Shown one piece after another: positions 1 through 8,948 of a DNA stretch of 64,000 bases (its first letter is position 1; every line of letters starts with the position of its first letter). The DNA lies in the NCBI GenBank assembly GCA_020632695.1, contig JACKFB010000014.1:95175-159174 (forward strand), in the 5' to 3' direction. The notes under the pieces are model-generated. The model searched no databases and was not told the DNA's origin. It saw only the letters and a program-made list of their open reading frames with translations. The stretch comes from Deltaproteobacteria bacterium. Lineage in GTDB: Bacteria > Myxococcota_A > UBA9042 > PHBI01 > JACKFB01. The position numbers and the translations under genes are program-made.

Positions 1-37
1 GGCCAGCGCCACGCGCCCGCTCGGGAGCCTCGTAGCC

Positions 38-1351
38 ATGACCCACTCCGCGAACCCCATCCCCCCGCACTCCGGCAAGCTGCTCGTCCTGACCCCCGGC
101 ATGGGCGCCGTCGCGACGACCTTCATCGCCGGCGTCGAGGCCATCCGCCAGGGCAACGCCCAGCCGGTGGGCTCGGTGAGCCAGCTCCAGACCATCCGCC
201 TGGGCCACCGCTCGGAGAACCGCAACCCGCTGATCCGCGACTTCGTCCCGCTGGCGCCGCTGTCGGACCTGGCCTTCGCCGGCTGGGACGTCTACCCCGA
301 CGACGCCTACGACGCCGCCGCCCGCGCCCAGGTGCTGAACCCGCAGGACCTCTCGCCCCTGGCCGACTTCCTGCACACGGTCAAGCCGATGAAGGCCGCC
401 TTCGACCCGGCCTACGTCAAGCGCCTCGACGGCCCCAACGTCAAGCCGATGAAGGGCAAGCGTGAGCTGGCCGAGGCCCTGCGCCAGGACATCCGCGACG
501 CCATGGCCAAGGCCGGTGCCAGCCGCGCCGTCATGGTGTGGTGCGGCTCCACCGAGATCTACCTGCGCCCGGCCGCCTGCCACGAGAGCATCGAGTCCTT
601 CGAGGCGGGCCTGGACGCCAACGACCCGGCCATCGCGCCGTCCCAGCTCTACGCCTACGCGGCCATCATGGAGGGCGTGCCCTACGCCAACGGCGCCCCG
701 AACCTGTCGGCCGACTCGCCGGCGCTGGAGCAGCTCGCCATCGAGCGCGGCGTGCCGGTGGCCGGCAAGGACTTCAAGACGGGCCAGACCCTGATGAAGA
801 CCATCCTGGCGCCCGGCTTCAAGGCCCGCATGCTGGCGATCAGCGGCTGGTTCTCGACCAACATCCTGGGCAACCGCGACGGCGAGATCCTCGACGATCC
901 CGACAGCTTCAAGGCCAAGGAGGTCACCAAGTCGGGCGTGCTGGACACCATCCTCCAGCCGGAGCTCTACCCGCACCTCTACAAGGACCTCTACCACAAG
1001 GTCCGCATCAACTATTACCCGCCCCGCGGCGACGCGAAGGAGGGCTGGGACAACATCGACATCCGCGGCTGGCTCGACTACCCGATGCAGATCAAGGTCG
1101 ACTTCCTCTGCCGCGACTCGATCCTCGCCGCCCCCATCGTGCTGGACCTGGCGCTCTTCCTCGACCTGGCCAGCCGCTCGGGCCGCAAGGGCATCCAGGA
1201 GTGGCTCTCCTTCTACTTCAAGAGCCCCCACACCGAGCCCGGCCACGTCCAGGAGCACGACCTCTTCATCCAGCACGTGCGCATGAAGAACACCCTGCGC
1301 GTGATGGCGGGCGAGCGCCCGGTGACGCACCTGGACGAGCACGAGGAGTAG
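38..1351 (+). CDS. ino1: myo-inositol-1-phosphate synthase (inositol-3-phosphate synthase)
   Basis: Cytoplasmic NAD-dependent enzyme converting glucose 6-phosphate to 1D-myo-inositol 3-phosphate, the entry step to inositol lipids and solutes. The 437-residue length fits the short bacterial/archaeal type. Near the N-terminus a Gly-rich nucleotide-binding stretch (LTPGMGAVATTFIAGVEA, about residues 17-34) is visible. The C-terminal half holds the family core: a Lys-rich GKDFKTGQTLMKT segment, SGWFSTNILGNRDG, and KVDFLCRDSILAAPIVLDL. An ATG start fits the N-terminal alignment. Three bases separate its stop from the next gene, a nucleotidyltransferase that could use the product, so the two probably form an operon for an activated inositol. 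The family call is secure; the lipid destination is inferred. Confidence 0.95.
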   Translation: MTHSANPIPPHSGKLLVLTPGMGAVATTFIAGVEAIRQGNAQPVGSVSQLQTIRLGHRSENRNPLIRDFVPLAPLSDLAFAGWDVYPDDAYDAAARAQVLNPQDLSPLADFLHTVKPMKAAFDPAYVKRLDGPNVKPMKGKRELAEALRQDIRDAMAKAGASRAVMVWCGSTEIYLRPAACHESIESFEAGLDANDPAIAPSQLYAYAAIMEGVPYANGAPNLSADSPALEQLAIERGVPVAGKDFKTGQTLMKTILAPGFKARMLAISGWFSTNILGNRDGEILDDPDSFKAKEVTKSGVLDTILQPELYPHLYKDLYHKVRINYYPPRGDAKEGWDNIDIRGWLDYPMQIKVDFLCRDSILAAPIVLDLALFLDLASRSGRKGIQEWLSFYFKSPHTEPGHVQEHDLFIQHVRMKNTLRVMAGERPVTHLDEHEE

Positions 1352-1354
1352 GCG

Positions 1355-2131
1355 ATGGGGCAGCATCCCCGACACCCGACGACCGACCGCACCGGCGTCA
1401 TCCTGGCCGCGGGCTTCGGGTCGCGGCTCCAGGGCGTCAGCAGCACCACGTTCCTCAAGCCGCTCACCTCGGTGGGCGGCGAGCCGCTGCTGGTCCGGGC
1501 CATCCGCAGCCTCGAGGTCGCCGGGTGCGCCCGCGTCGTCGTGGTGACCGGCTTCGGCTCGGGCGACGTCGAGACCCAGGTGCGCCGCCTCCACCAGGGC
1601 CCGGCGGAGCTGATCTTCGCCGAGAACCCGCGCTACGACCTGAAGAACGGCGTCTCGGTGCTGGCCGCCGCGCCGCACGTCCCCGGCGAGTTCGTGCTGA
1701 TGATGGCCGACCACGTGGTGGACGACGACGTGATGATCCTCGCCGGCTCCCACGCGCCGGTGGACGAGGGCGCGACGCTGCTGGTCGACTACAAGCTCGA
1801 CACGATCTTCGACATGGACGACGCGACCAAGGTCCTGAGCGACGGCGATCGCATCCGCGCCATCGGCAAGCAGCTCACCGACTTCGACTGCGTGGACACC
1901 GGGGTCTTCGTGTGCACCCGGGCGCTGATGGCCGCGCTCGAGCGGGTCTTCGCGGCCCAGGGCGACGCCTCTTTGTCGGACGGCATCCAGGCGCTGGCCG
2001 ACGCCGGCCGGATGCGCCTGCTCGATATCGGCGGCGGCTTCTGGCAGGACGTCGACACGCCGGAGATGCTGGCCCACGCCGAGTCCGTGCTCTCGGCCCG
2101 CCAGCAGACCGCGCGCGCCGCCGGGATCTGA
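1355..2131 (+). CDS. NTP-transferase, probable CTP:inositol-1-phosphate cytidylyltransferase
   Basis: A 258-residue sugar-phosphate nucleotidyltransferase with the GT-A-like fold. Visible are the nucleotide-binding signature GVILAAGFGSRL (residues 14-25), a downstream FLKPL lysine, the metal-binding segment MMADHVVDDDV, and the C-terminal GGFWQDVDTPE motif seen in IPCT domains. Those domains make CDP-inositol from CTP and inositol 1-phosphate. No CDP-alcohol phosphatidyltransferase domain is fused, unlike the bifunctional IPCT-DIPPS enzymes, so the partner transferase must lie elsewhere. The substrate is inferred from the upstream inositol-phosphate synthase (3-base gap) and the motif pattern. 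A phosphocholine or sugar-phosphate substrate remains possible. Confidence 0.8.
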   Translation: MGQHPRHPTTDRTGVILAAGFGSRLQGVSSTTFLKPLTSVGGEPLLVRAIRSLEVAGCARVVVVTGFGSGDVETQVRRLHQGPAELIFAENPRYDLKNGVSVLAAAPHVPGEFVLMMADHVVDDDVMILAGSHAPVDEGATLLVDYKLDTIFDMDDATKVLSDGDRIRAIGKQLTDFDCVDTGVFVCTRALMAALERVFAAQGDASLSDGIQALADAGRMRLLDIGGGFWQDVDTPEMLAHAESVLSARQQTARAAGI

Positions 2132-2248
2132 CCGCGGCGCGTTCGCCTCGCCACCCACGCCCTGGCGCCCGAAGGTGGAGTACGCGTGCTCCACCTCGCC
2201 TCCCCGTGGGTACTGCCGCCCCCGGATCCCCCGTGGTAGATTCGAGCC

Positions 2249-3328
2249 ATGACCCGAGACACCCCCATCCGCGTCGGCATCTGCGGCATCACCGCCTACA
2301 CCGGGCAGGAGGCCGCGCGCCTGGTCGCCGGTCACCCGGACATGCACGTGGTCACCGCCTCGAGCGACGGCATGGCCGGCCGGCGCCTCAGCGCCCTGGA
2401 CCGCGACCTGGGCGAGCAGGGCGACGCGATGGTGGTCGGGCACGGTGACGCCGTGGCGGCCGCCCGCGACCTCGACTGCGAGCTGATGTTCATCGCCACC
2501 ACGCCCGAGCTGGCGGTGCGGCTGGTGCCCTCCTTCCGCGAGGCGGGCGTGCGGGTGGTCGACCTCTCGGGCGCTCACCGCCTGTCCGACCCCGCCGTCC
2601 ACATGAGCGCCTACGGCCTGGACAACCGCAGCGACGCCTGCAGCGCCGAGGCCGTCTACGGCCTGAGCGAGTGGGCGGGCCCCGAGCTGAGCACCGCCGG
2701 GCTGGTGGCCAACCCGGGCGGCTTCCCGACGGCCATCCTCCTGGCGCTGCTCCCCCTGTGCCACGGCGGGCTGGTCGACCTGGGCAGCGTGGTGGTCGAC
2801 GGCAAGTTCGGCACCACAGGCGCCGGCCGCAGCGCCCGCATCCCGCTGCTCTACAGCGAGCTCTTCGGCAACTTCTACATGGATCTGGTGGGCCCCAACC
2901 GCCACATCCCCGAGATCGACCAGGCCCTGCGCACCCACGGGCACGCGGCGCCCGGCATCACCTTCGTCGCCCACCTCCTGCCCGTGCCCCGCGGCATCTA
3001 CGCCACCATCTACCTGCGCGTGCCCGGCGAGTCGGACGCCCGCGTCGCCGCCGAGCGGGTCGCCTCGACCCTGGCCACCCACTACGAGGGGGCGCCCTTC
3101 GTCCAGGTGCTCGAGCGCCCCGAGGAGGTGCACCTCGACCACGTGGTGGGCACCAACCGCTGCCGCATGGCCGCGACCTCGGACCCCCACGGCGGGCGCG
3201 TGGTCGTGGTGAGCGCCCTGGACAACCTGGTCAAGGGCGGCGCCGGACAGGCGGTGCAGAACGCCAACCGCATGTTCGGCCTCGACGAGTCGGCCGGCCT
3301 GGCCCTGCGGAGCTTCGGCCGGCCCTGA
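2249..3328 (+). CDS. argC: ArgC-like N-acetyl-gamma-glutamyl-phosphate reductase lacking the catalytic Cys
   Basis: 359-residue homologue of the NADPH-dependent reductase of arginine biosynthesis. The Rossmann start (RVGICGITAYTGQEAARL), the second-domain signature KFGTTGAGRS, the NRHIPEID motif and the TFVAHLLPVPRGIYATIY strand all match the family. In normal ArgC the nucleophile lies in NPGCYPT. Here the same place reads NPGGFPT (codons ggc ggc ttc at about 2717-2725), so the cysteine needed for the thioester intermediate is a glycine. The other active-site neighbourhood looks intact. It is therefore either inactive, repurposed, or using other chemistry. No other arg genes lie nearby. The fold assignment is firm; the standard reaction is doubtful. 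Confidence 0.8.
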   Translation: MTRDTPIRVGICGITAYTGQEAARLVAGHPDMHVVTASSDGMAGRRLSALDRDLGEQGDAMVVGHGDAVAAARDLDCELMFIATTPELAVRLVPSFREAGVRVVDLSGAHRLSDPAVHMSAYGLDNRSDACSAEAVYGLSEWAGPELSTAGLVANPGGFPTAILLALLPLCHGGLVDLGSVVVDGKFGTTGAGRSARIPLLYSELFGNFYMDLVGPNRHIPEIDQALRTHGHAAPGITFVAHLLPVPRGIYATIYLRVPGESDARVAAERVASTLATHYEGAPFVQVLERPEEVHLDHVVGTNRCRMAATSDPHGGRVVVVSALDNLVKGGAGQAVQNANRMFGLDESAGLALRSFGRP

Positions 3329-3344
3329 CCCGCCGCCCGGGTCA
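3326..3344. terminator. hairpin spanning two convergent stop codons
   Basis: TGACCC-gccgccc-GGGTCA is a perfect 6 bp inverted repeat with a 7-base loop. It holds the stop of the argC homologue (plus strand) at one edge and the stop of purC (minus strand) at the other. Its place between convergent genes suggests a shared two-way terminator. No T-run follows it, so this rests on position and symmetry only. Confidence 0.35.
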
Positions 3345-4295
3345 GCGACCCAGGACCGTGTAGAGGCTCTCGCGCACGTCCTCGGCCGGCGGGACGAAGG
3401 GGCGCCCCAGCAGCCGCTCGTGCAGGCGCGCGTAGGTCTCGGCCAGGTCCAGGCGCACCGCGTCGGGGATCTCCGGCGGCGTGCCCTCCCCCTGGTAGCC
3501 GACCCCGATGAGCCACTGCCGGATGTTTTCCTTGTCGAGCATCTTCTGGGACTCGCCCGCGGCGAAGCGCGCCTCGTACTCGGAGGCCTCCCAGTAGCGG
3601 CTGGAGTCGGCCGTGTGGATCTCGTCGATGACGATCAGCTCGCCGTCCACCAGCCCGAACTCGTACTTGGTGTCCACCAGGATGAGTCCGCGCTCGGCCG
3701 CCAGCGCCTCGCCCCGGGCGAAGAGCGCCAGCGCCAGCTCGAAGGCGCGGTCCAGCACGGCCTCCTCGACCATGCCCTGCTCCAGGATGACGCGGCGGCT
3801 GATCGGCTCGTCGTGGATGCCCACCTCGGCCTTGGTCGAGGGCGTGATGATCGGCTGATCCAGGCGCTGGTCGCGGCGGATGCCGGCCGGCAGCGGGACC
3901 TCGTACACGCCCGCGCGCCCGGCCTCCAGGTCGCGCCAGAGCGATCCGGTGACGTAGCGGCGGACGACCACCTCGATGGGCAGCGGATCGGCGCGGCGCA
4001 CCCGCATCACGTTGGGGTGCGGCACCTCGAGCAGGTGGTTCGGGCAGATGTCCGCGGTGGCCTCGAAGGCCGCCACCGCGATGGCGTTGAGGATGGCCCC
4101 CTTGCAGGGGATCGAGGTCAGCACCACGTCGAAGGCCGACAGGCGATCGGTGGTGATCATCCAGATCTCGTCGTCACCGACGAAGAGCTCCCGAACCTTG
4201 CCGCGGCGGTGGGTGCCGAGGTGGGCGAGCCGGTCGGTGTCCAGGTCGACGAAGTGGCTTCTGAGGTGGCGCGCGAGGCCGTCGCGGAGAGACAT
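3342..4295 (-). CDS. purC: phosphoribosylaminoimidazole-succinocarboxamide synthase
   Basis: SAICAR synthetase, which joins CAIR and aspartate with ATP in purine synthesis. The 317-residue length is that of the larger (yeast-like) PurC branch. Both family signatures are visible: the N-terminal ATP-binding KVRELFVGDDEIWMITTDR with RLSAFDVV, and the C-terminal LILVDTKYEFG followed by IDEIHTADSSRYW. I chose the ATG at 4295 (MSLRDGLARHLRS); the open frame continues 37 codons upstream but that part has no family match and lies in the intergenic region toward the divergent gene. It is convergent with the argC homologue and appears to be transcribed alone. Confidence 0.95.
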   Translation of the reverse strand: MSLRDGLARHLRSHFVDLDTDRLAHLGTHRRGKVRELFVGDDEIWMITTDRLSAFDVVLTSIPCKGAILNAIAVAAFEATADICPNHLLEVPHPNVMRVRRADPLPIEVVVRRYVTGSLWRDLEAGRAGVYEVPLPAGIRRDQRLDQPIITPSTKAEVGIHDEPISRRVILEQGMVEEAVLDRAFELALALFARGEALAAERGLILVDTKYEFGLVDGELIVIDEIHTADSSRYWEASEYEARFAAGESQKMLDKENIRQWLIGVGYQGEGTPPEIPDAVRLDLAETYARLHERLLGRPFVPPAEDVRESLYTVLGR

Positions 4296-4399
4296 CGAAA
4301 CCCCCGTGTGGCGTGAGGAGGCCGCATCCTTGAGCGGATCCGGGCGAGGATCAACCCTCGATTCGCGGCGGCGAGCGCCGGCCGAGGTGTTGACACTCA

Positions 4400-6151
4400 G
4401 TGCCACGAAATCCTAGCGTGGGCTCCACCGAGGCAGTGGAGGCTGCGTTGCAGGAGCGCTGGTCGTGGTCGGTGGGGCTGCTGGCGGCGCTGGGCCTGCT
4501 GCTCGCGCCGAGCTGCGCCGACACATCCCGATCGTCGGGCGACGCCGCCGCCGACGCCGGCACGGACCTCGGCGAGGCCCCGGACCTGGTGGATCCGCGC
4601 ACGGTCGCGCTGGATCCGCCGCCGGTCCCGATGATGGCGCGGCTGACCCGCGCCCAGTACGCGGCCAGCGTGCACGACGTCCTCGGCGCCGACCTGGTGG
4701 TCCCCACCGCCCTCGAGCCCGACGTCAGCGACGGCGGCTTCGTGGCCATCGGCACCAGCGGCGCCAGCGTCTCGCCGCGAGGCGCCGAGCAGTACGAGAC
4801 CGCCGCCCGCTCGCTGGCCGCCCAGGCCCTCACCCCGGAGCGCCGCGCCCGCCTGGTGCCCTGCCAGCCGGCGGCCACCCGCGACGACGCCTGCGCCCGC
4901 GCCGCGCTGACGCCGCTCGGCCGCCGCCTCTGGCGCCGCCCCCTCTCCGAGACCGAGCTGGCGCCCCTCATCGCGGTGGCCGGCTCTGCCGCCGAGACCC
5001 TGGGCGACTTCCACGCCGGCCTCGAGTATGCCGTGGCGGCCCTGCTCCAGTCCCCCTGGTTCCTCTTCCGCGTCGAGCGCGGCGAGCCCGACCCCGACGC
5101 CCCCGGCCTCCGCCGCCGCACCGCCTTCGAGCTCGCCTCCCGCCTCAGCTTCCTGCTCTGGCAGACCACCCCCGACGACGCGCTGCTGGACGCCGCGGCC
5201 TCGGGCGCGCTGGACACCCCCGAGGGCCTGGCCCTGGCCACCGATCGCCTGCTCGGCGACCCCCGCGTCCGCGACGGCCTCCGCGCCTTCTTCACCGACT
5301 ACCTGGACCTGGACGCCCTCGACGAGCTGCGCAAGGAGCCAACGATCTTCGTCCACGCCAGCCCCCAGCTCGGCCCCTCCGCCCGCGAGGAGACCCTTTC
5401 CACCCTCGAGCACCTGGTCGTGGACCTCGACGCCGACTGGCGCGAGGCCTTCACGAGCCGCACCACCTTCCTCGACCGCACCCTGGCCGCCGTCTACGAC
5501 GTGCCGGCGCCCGCGCGCGAAGGCTTCGCCGAGACCCGGCTCCCGCCCGACGGACCGCGCATGGGGCTGCTCGGCCAGGTCGCGTTTTTGGCGCTCCAGT
5601 CCCACCCCACCAGCAGCTCGGCGACCCTCCGCGGCAAGTTCATCCGCGAGCGGCTGCTCTGCGAGGAGGTCCCGACCCCGCCGGTGAACGCCAACACCGG
5701 CCTCCCCGAGGCCTCCCCCGAGTCGCCGACGCTGCGCGAGCGCGCGGCGGTGCACCTGTCCGACCCGGACTGCGCCGGCTGCCACACCTACATGGACCCC
5801 ATCGGGCTCTCCCTCGAGCAGTTCGACGGCATCGGCCGCTTCCGCACCAAGGAGCACGGCGCCCTCATCGACGCGTCGGGCGAGCTGGACGGCGCCACCT
5901 TCCCCGACGCCGCCGGCCTGGCCCAGGCGCTCACCGAGCACCCCGCCTTCAGCCGCTGCTTCGTCCTGTCGCTGTATCAGTATGCCCTCGGGCGCTTCGA
6001 GGCGCCGGGCGACGAGGCGGTCATCCATTCCCTGGCCGCGTGGTTCGACCACGAGGGCCGCCGGGTCCTGCCCCTGCTGCGCGAGCTGGTGCTGACGCCC
6101 GCCTTCCGCCGCATCGCCGCGGTGGAGCCGGCCCCGGAGGCGTCGCCATGA
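4400..6151 (+). CDS. DUF1592/DUF1588/DUF1585-type secreted haem-like lipoprotein
   Basis: 583-residue member of the multi-DUF family (DUF1587, 1595, 1592, 1588, 1585) common in Planctomycetes and Myxococcota. Its biochemical role is unknown; it is often described as cytochrome-like. An N-terminal hydrophobic run ending LLLAPSC looks like a lipoprotein signal (lipobox Cys near residue 39). RLTRAQYAASVHDVLG is the DUF1587-like start, SRLSFLLWQTTPDDALL marks DUF1592, and DCAGCHTYMDPIGLSLEQFD marks DUF1588 with a CxxCH-type haem motif, followed by the DUF1585 tail. The start is uncertain: GTG at 4400, GTG at 4418 or TTG at 4445 would all keep the signal. The stop overlaps the next ATG (ATGA), showing coupling with the DUF1552 gene. 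Confidence 0.85.
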   Translation: MPRNPSVGSTEAVEAALQERWSWSVGLLAALGLLLAPSCADTSRSSGDAAADAGTDLGEAPDLVDPRTVALDPPPVPMMARLTRAQYAASVHDVLGADLVVPTALEPDVSDGGFVAIGTSGASVSPRGAEQYETAARSLAAQALTPERRARLVPCQPAATRDDACARAALTPLGRRLWRRPLSETELAPLIAVAGSAAETLGDFHAGLEYAVAALLQSPWFLFRVERGEPDPDAPGLRRRTAFELASRLSFLLWQTTPDDALLDAAASGALDTPEGLALATDRLLGDPRVRDGLRAFFTDYLDLDALDELRKEPTIFVHASPQLGPSAREETLSTLEHLVVDLDADWREAFTSRTTFLDRTLAAVYDVPAPAREGFAETRLPPDGPRMGLLGQVAFLALQSHPTSSSATLRGKFIRERLLCEEVPTPPVNANTGLPEASPESPTLRERAAVHLSDPDCAGCHTYMDPIGLSLEQFDGIGRFRTKEHGALIDASGELDGATFPDAAGLAQALTEHPAFSRCFVLSLYQYALGRFEAPGDEAVIHSLAAWFDHEGRRVLPLLRELVLTPAFRRIAAVEPAPEASP

Positions 6152-7464
6152 GCCTGAGCCGACGCACCCTGCTCAAGGGCATGTTGGGCGGCGCCGCCGT
6201 CACCGTGGGCCTGCCCGCCTTCGAGCGCTTCATGAACGCCCACGGCACCGCCTGGGCCGACGGCCTCGGCTTCCCCACCCGCTTCGGCCTCTTCTACTGG
6301 GGCAACGGCGTGCTCCCGTCGCGCTGGGTGCCCCAGGACACCGGCGCCGACTGGACCCTGTCCGACCAGCTCGCGCCGCTGGCCCCGGTCAAGGACGTCG
6401 TCACGGTGGTCACCGGCATGCGCCTGCCCAACGAGAACCTGGTGCCGCACTTCTCGGGGGCCGCCGGCCTGCTCACGGGCATCGATCTCATCCTGGACCA
6501 GGGCGACGGCCAGTTCGCCGGCCCCACCTTCGATCAGCTCGTCGCCAAGGCGGTGGGCGCCGACACGCGCTTTCGCTCCCTCGAGTTCGGCGCCCAGCCC
6601 GAGGGCGGCCTCTCCCACAGCGCCAAGGGCCTGAAGAACCCGGCTGAGTCCTCGCCCCACGCGCTCTTCGAGCGGGTGTTCGGCGTGGGCTTCGCGGCGC
6701 CCGGCACCGACGCGCCGCCCGACCCCACCGTCGGCCTGCGACGCAGCGTGCTGGACGTCGTGCTGGACCAGGCCAGGGCGCTGCGGCGCGAGCTGGGGCA
6801 GGCGGACGCGCTGCGCCTGGACCAGCACACCGAGAGCCTGCGCGAGCTGGAGCTGCGCCTGGCCAAGGCCGCCGAGGGGCCGCCCGACCTCGCCGCCTGC
6901 GCGCTGCCCGCCGAGCCGCTGGCCGACTACCCCGACATCGACGCCCGCCCGCAGCTCGAGGCCCAGAACCGCGCCTTCGCCGAGCTGCTGGCCATGGTGC
7001 TGGCCTGCGACCAGACCCGCGTGTTCTCCAACTGGTTCACCGCGCCGGTGAACAACCTGCTCTTCCCGGGCGCCACCTCGGGCCACCACCAGCTCACCCA
7101 CGACGAGGCCGGCGACCAGCCCCAGGTGCACGCCATCACCGTCCAGTGCGTGCAGGCCTTCGTCGAGCTGGTCACGGTGCTGCGCGAGACCCCCGAAGGC
7201 GACGGCACGCTCCTCGACCACATGGCGCTGCTGGGCACCTCGGAGGTGGCCCTGGGCCGAAACCACACCGTCGACGAGATGCCCGTGCTGGTGGCCGGCA
7301 GCGCGAACGGGCGGCTGCGCACCGGCATCCACCACCGCGAGCCCGCCGGCGACAACGTGCACAAGGTCACGCTCAGCCTGATGCGCGCCGCCGGGGTGCC
7401 CGCGGCCAGCTTCGGCGAGGGCGACGCCTACACCGCCGACGGCCTCTCGGCCATCGAGACGTGA
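6148..7464 (+). CDS. DUF1552 family secreted protein with Tat signal
   Basis: 438-residue DUF1552 protein, the usual partner of DUF1592-type proteins in operons of unknown function. The N-terminus MSLSRRTLLKGMLGG carries a twin-arginine motif (SRRTLLK) followed by a hydrophobic segment, so it is probably exported folded. Typical family stretches are visible: GLFYWGNGVLPSRWVP, a helix of charged residues (LRLDQHTESLRELELRLA), and SGHHQLTHDEAGDQ. The start ATG overlaps the upstream stop by four bases, and its own stop overlaps the next gene's ATG (TGATG). The operon order DUF1592, DUF1552, lipoprotein suggests one surface system. The substrate is unknown. Confidence 0.88.
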   Translation: MSLSRRTLLKGMLGGAAVTVGLPAFERFMNAHGTAWADGLGFPTRFGLFYWGNGVLPSRWVPQDTGADWTLSDQLAPLAPVKDVVTVVTGMRLPNENLVPHFSGAAGLLTGIDLILDQGDGQFAGPTFDQLVAKAVGADTRFRSLEFGAQPEGGLSHSAKGLKNPAESSPHALFERVFGVGFAAPGTDAPPDPTVGLRRSVLDVVLDQARALRRELGQADALRLDQHTESLRELELRLAKAAEGPPDLAACALPAEPLADYPDIDARPQLEAQNRAFAELLAMVLACDQTRVFSNWFTAPVNNLLFPGATSGHHQLTHDEAGDQPQVHAITVQCVQAFVELVTVLRETPEGDGTLLDHMALLGTSEVALGRNHTVDEMPVLVAGSANGRLRTGIHHREPAGDNVHKVTLSLMRAAGVPAASFGEGDAYTADGLSAIET

Positions 7465-8444
7465 TGGGCACCCGCGCGATCCGGTGGGCGCTGGCCCTGG
7501 GCCTGCTGCTGGGCGCCGCGGCCTGCGATGGCGGCGGCGGCGAGACCACCGACGCCGACGCCAGCGCCGATCCAGGCCCCGCCGAGGTCGCGGGGAGCCC
7601 CGACGCGGACGCGAGCTCCGACCCCGGTCCCATCGGCGCCTGCGGCCCGCTCGGCCAGCCCCGCATGACCGTCATCCAGAGCCTGCGCTTCGCCCGCGAG
7701 TCGGAGTCGGGCGCTGTCTGGGGCATCGACATCGACGGCGCCGTCACCGCCGCCGGGGACCCCACCGGCTGCGGGCGCGCCGACTTCACCAGCCCCTCGG
7801 GCCAGCCGGGCGTCGACAACCAGTTCGCCACCCTGGCCCCCATCCTGGACGAGCTGGGCGGCTCGTCGCTGGACGAGCCGGTGGAGACCGCGATCCGCAC
7901 CGGCGAGCTGCTCTTGCTGGTCGAGCTGCAGAGCGTGGACGACCTCGTCGACGACGCCTGCCTCAGCGTCGAGATCTTCCGCGGCGCGGGCCAGCCCAGC
8001 CTCGGCACCAACGGCCTCATCGTCCCCGGGCAGAGCTTCGACATCGATCTGGAGCGCCCCTGGTCCCGCACCGACGAGGCCTCCATCACCGCGGGCCACC
8101 TGCGCGCCGGCCCCTTCCCCCTGCAGCTCCCGCTGACCTTCTTCGCCACCAGCTTCACCCTGGACTTCGACGCCGCCTGGCTGGACGCCGACCTGGACCC
8201 CGAGACGGGCGAGCTGAGCGGCGTGCTGGCAGCCCAGGCCAGCGTCGAGGCCCTGCTGGACGCCATCGAGGACATCGACCCCAACCTCGCGAGCACCGCC
8301 ACCCTGCTGCTGGCCGACGCCGCCGATCTCGACCCGGACGCCGCGGGCACCTGCCGCTCGATCTCGCTGGCCTTCGAGGTCCGGGCGGTGAGCGCCCACC
8401 TGTATCCCGACACGGCGCGACCGGAGGCGGGCACGGAGCTCTGA
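7464..8444 (+). CDS. acidic lipoprotein of unknown function
   Basis: 326-residue putative lipoprotein with signal MGTRAIRWALALGLLLGAAAC and lipobox Cys21, followed by a Gly/Asp/Ala-rich acidic tether of about 35 residues, as is common for myxobacterial surface proteins. The mature part (about residues 60-310) contains SESGAVWGIDIDGAVTAAGD and a repetitive beta-rich pattern. I do not recognise a named domain. The ATG overlaps the stop of the DUF1552 gene (TGATG), so it is the third gene of a coupled operon and probably an accessory of that system. The stop is followed directly by the hexanucleotide repeat array. Confidence 0.7.
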   Translation: MGTRAIRWALALGLLLGAAACDGGGGETTDADASADPGPAEVAGSPDADASSDPGPIGACGPLGQPRMTVIQSLRFARESESGAVWGIDIDGAVTAAGDPTGCGRADFTSPSGQPGVDNQFATLAPILDELGGSSLDEPVETAIRTGELLLLVELQSVDDLVDDACLSVEIFRGAGQPSLGTNGLIVPGQSFDIDLERPWSRTDEASITAGHLRAGPFPLQLPLTFFATSFTLDFDAAWLDADLDPETGELSGVLAAQASVEALLDAIEDIDPNLASTATLLLADAADLDPDAAGTCRSISLAFEVRAVSAHLYPDTARPEAGTEL

Positions 8445-8446
8445 CG

Positions 8447-8938
<492 letters not shown>

Positions 8939-8948
8939 GCGACTGCGG

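Noticed and set aside
4397..6052. 551-codon minus-strand frame opposite the DUF1592 gene
   Set aside because: High GC content keeps antisense frames open. Its composition is Gly/Ala/Arg-rich with no domain, while the plus strand carries a clear family. The same applies to other long antisense frames such as 38169-41180, 44713-47817, 30019-34773 and 51898-55920.
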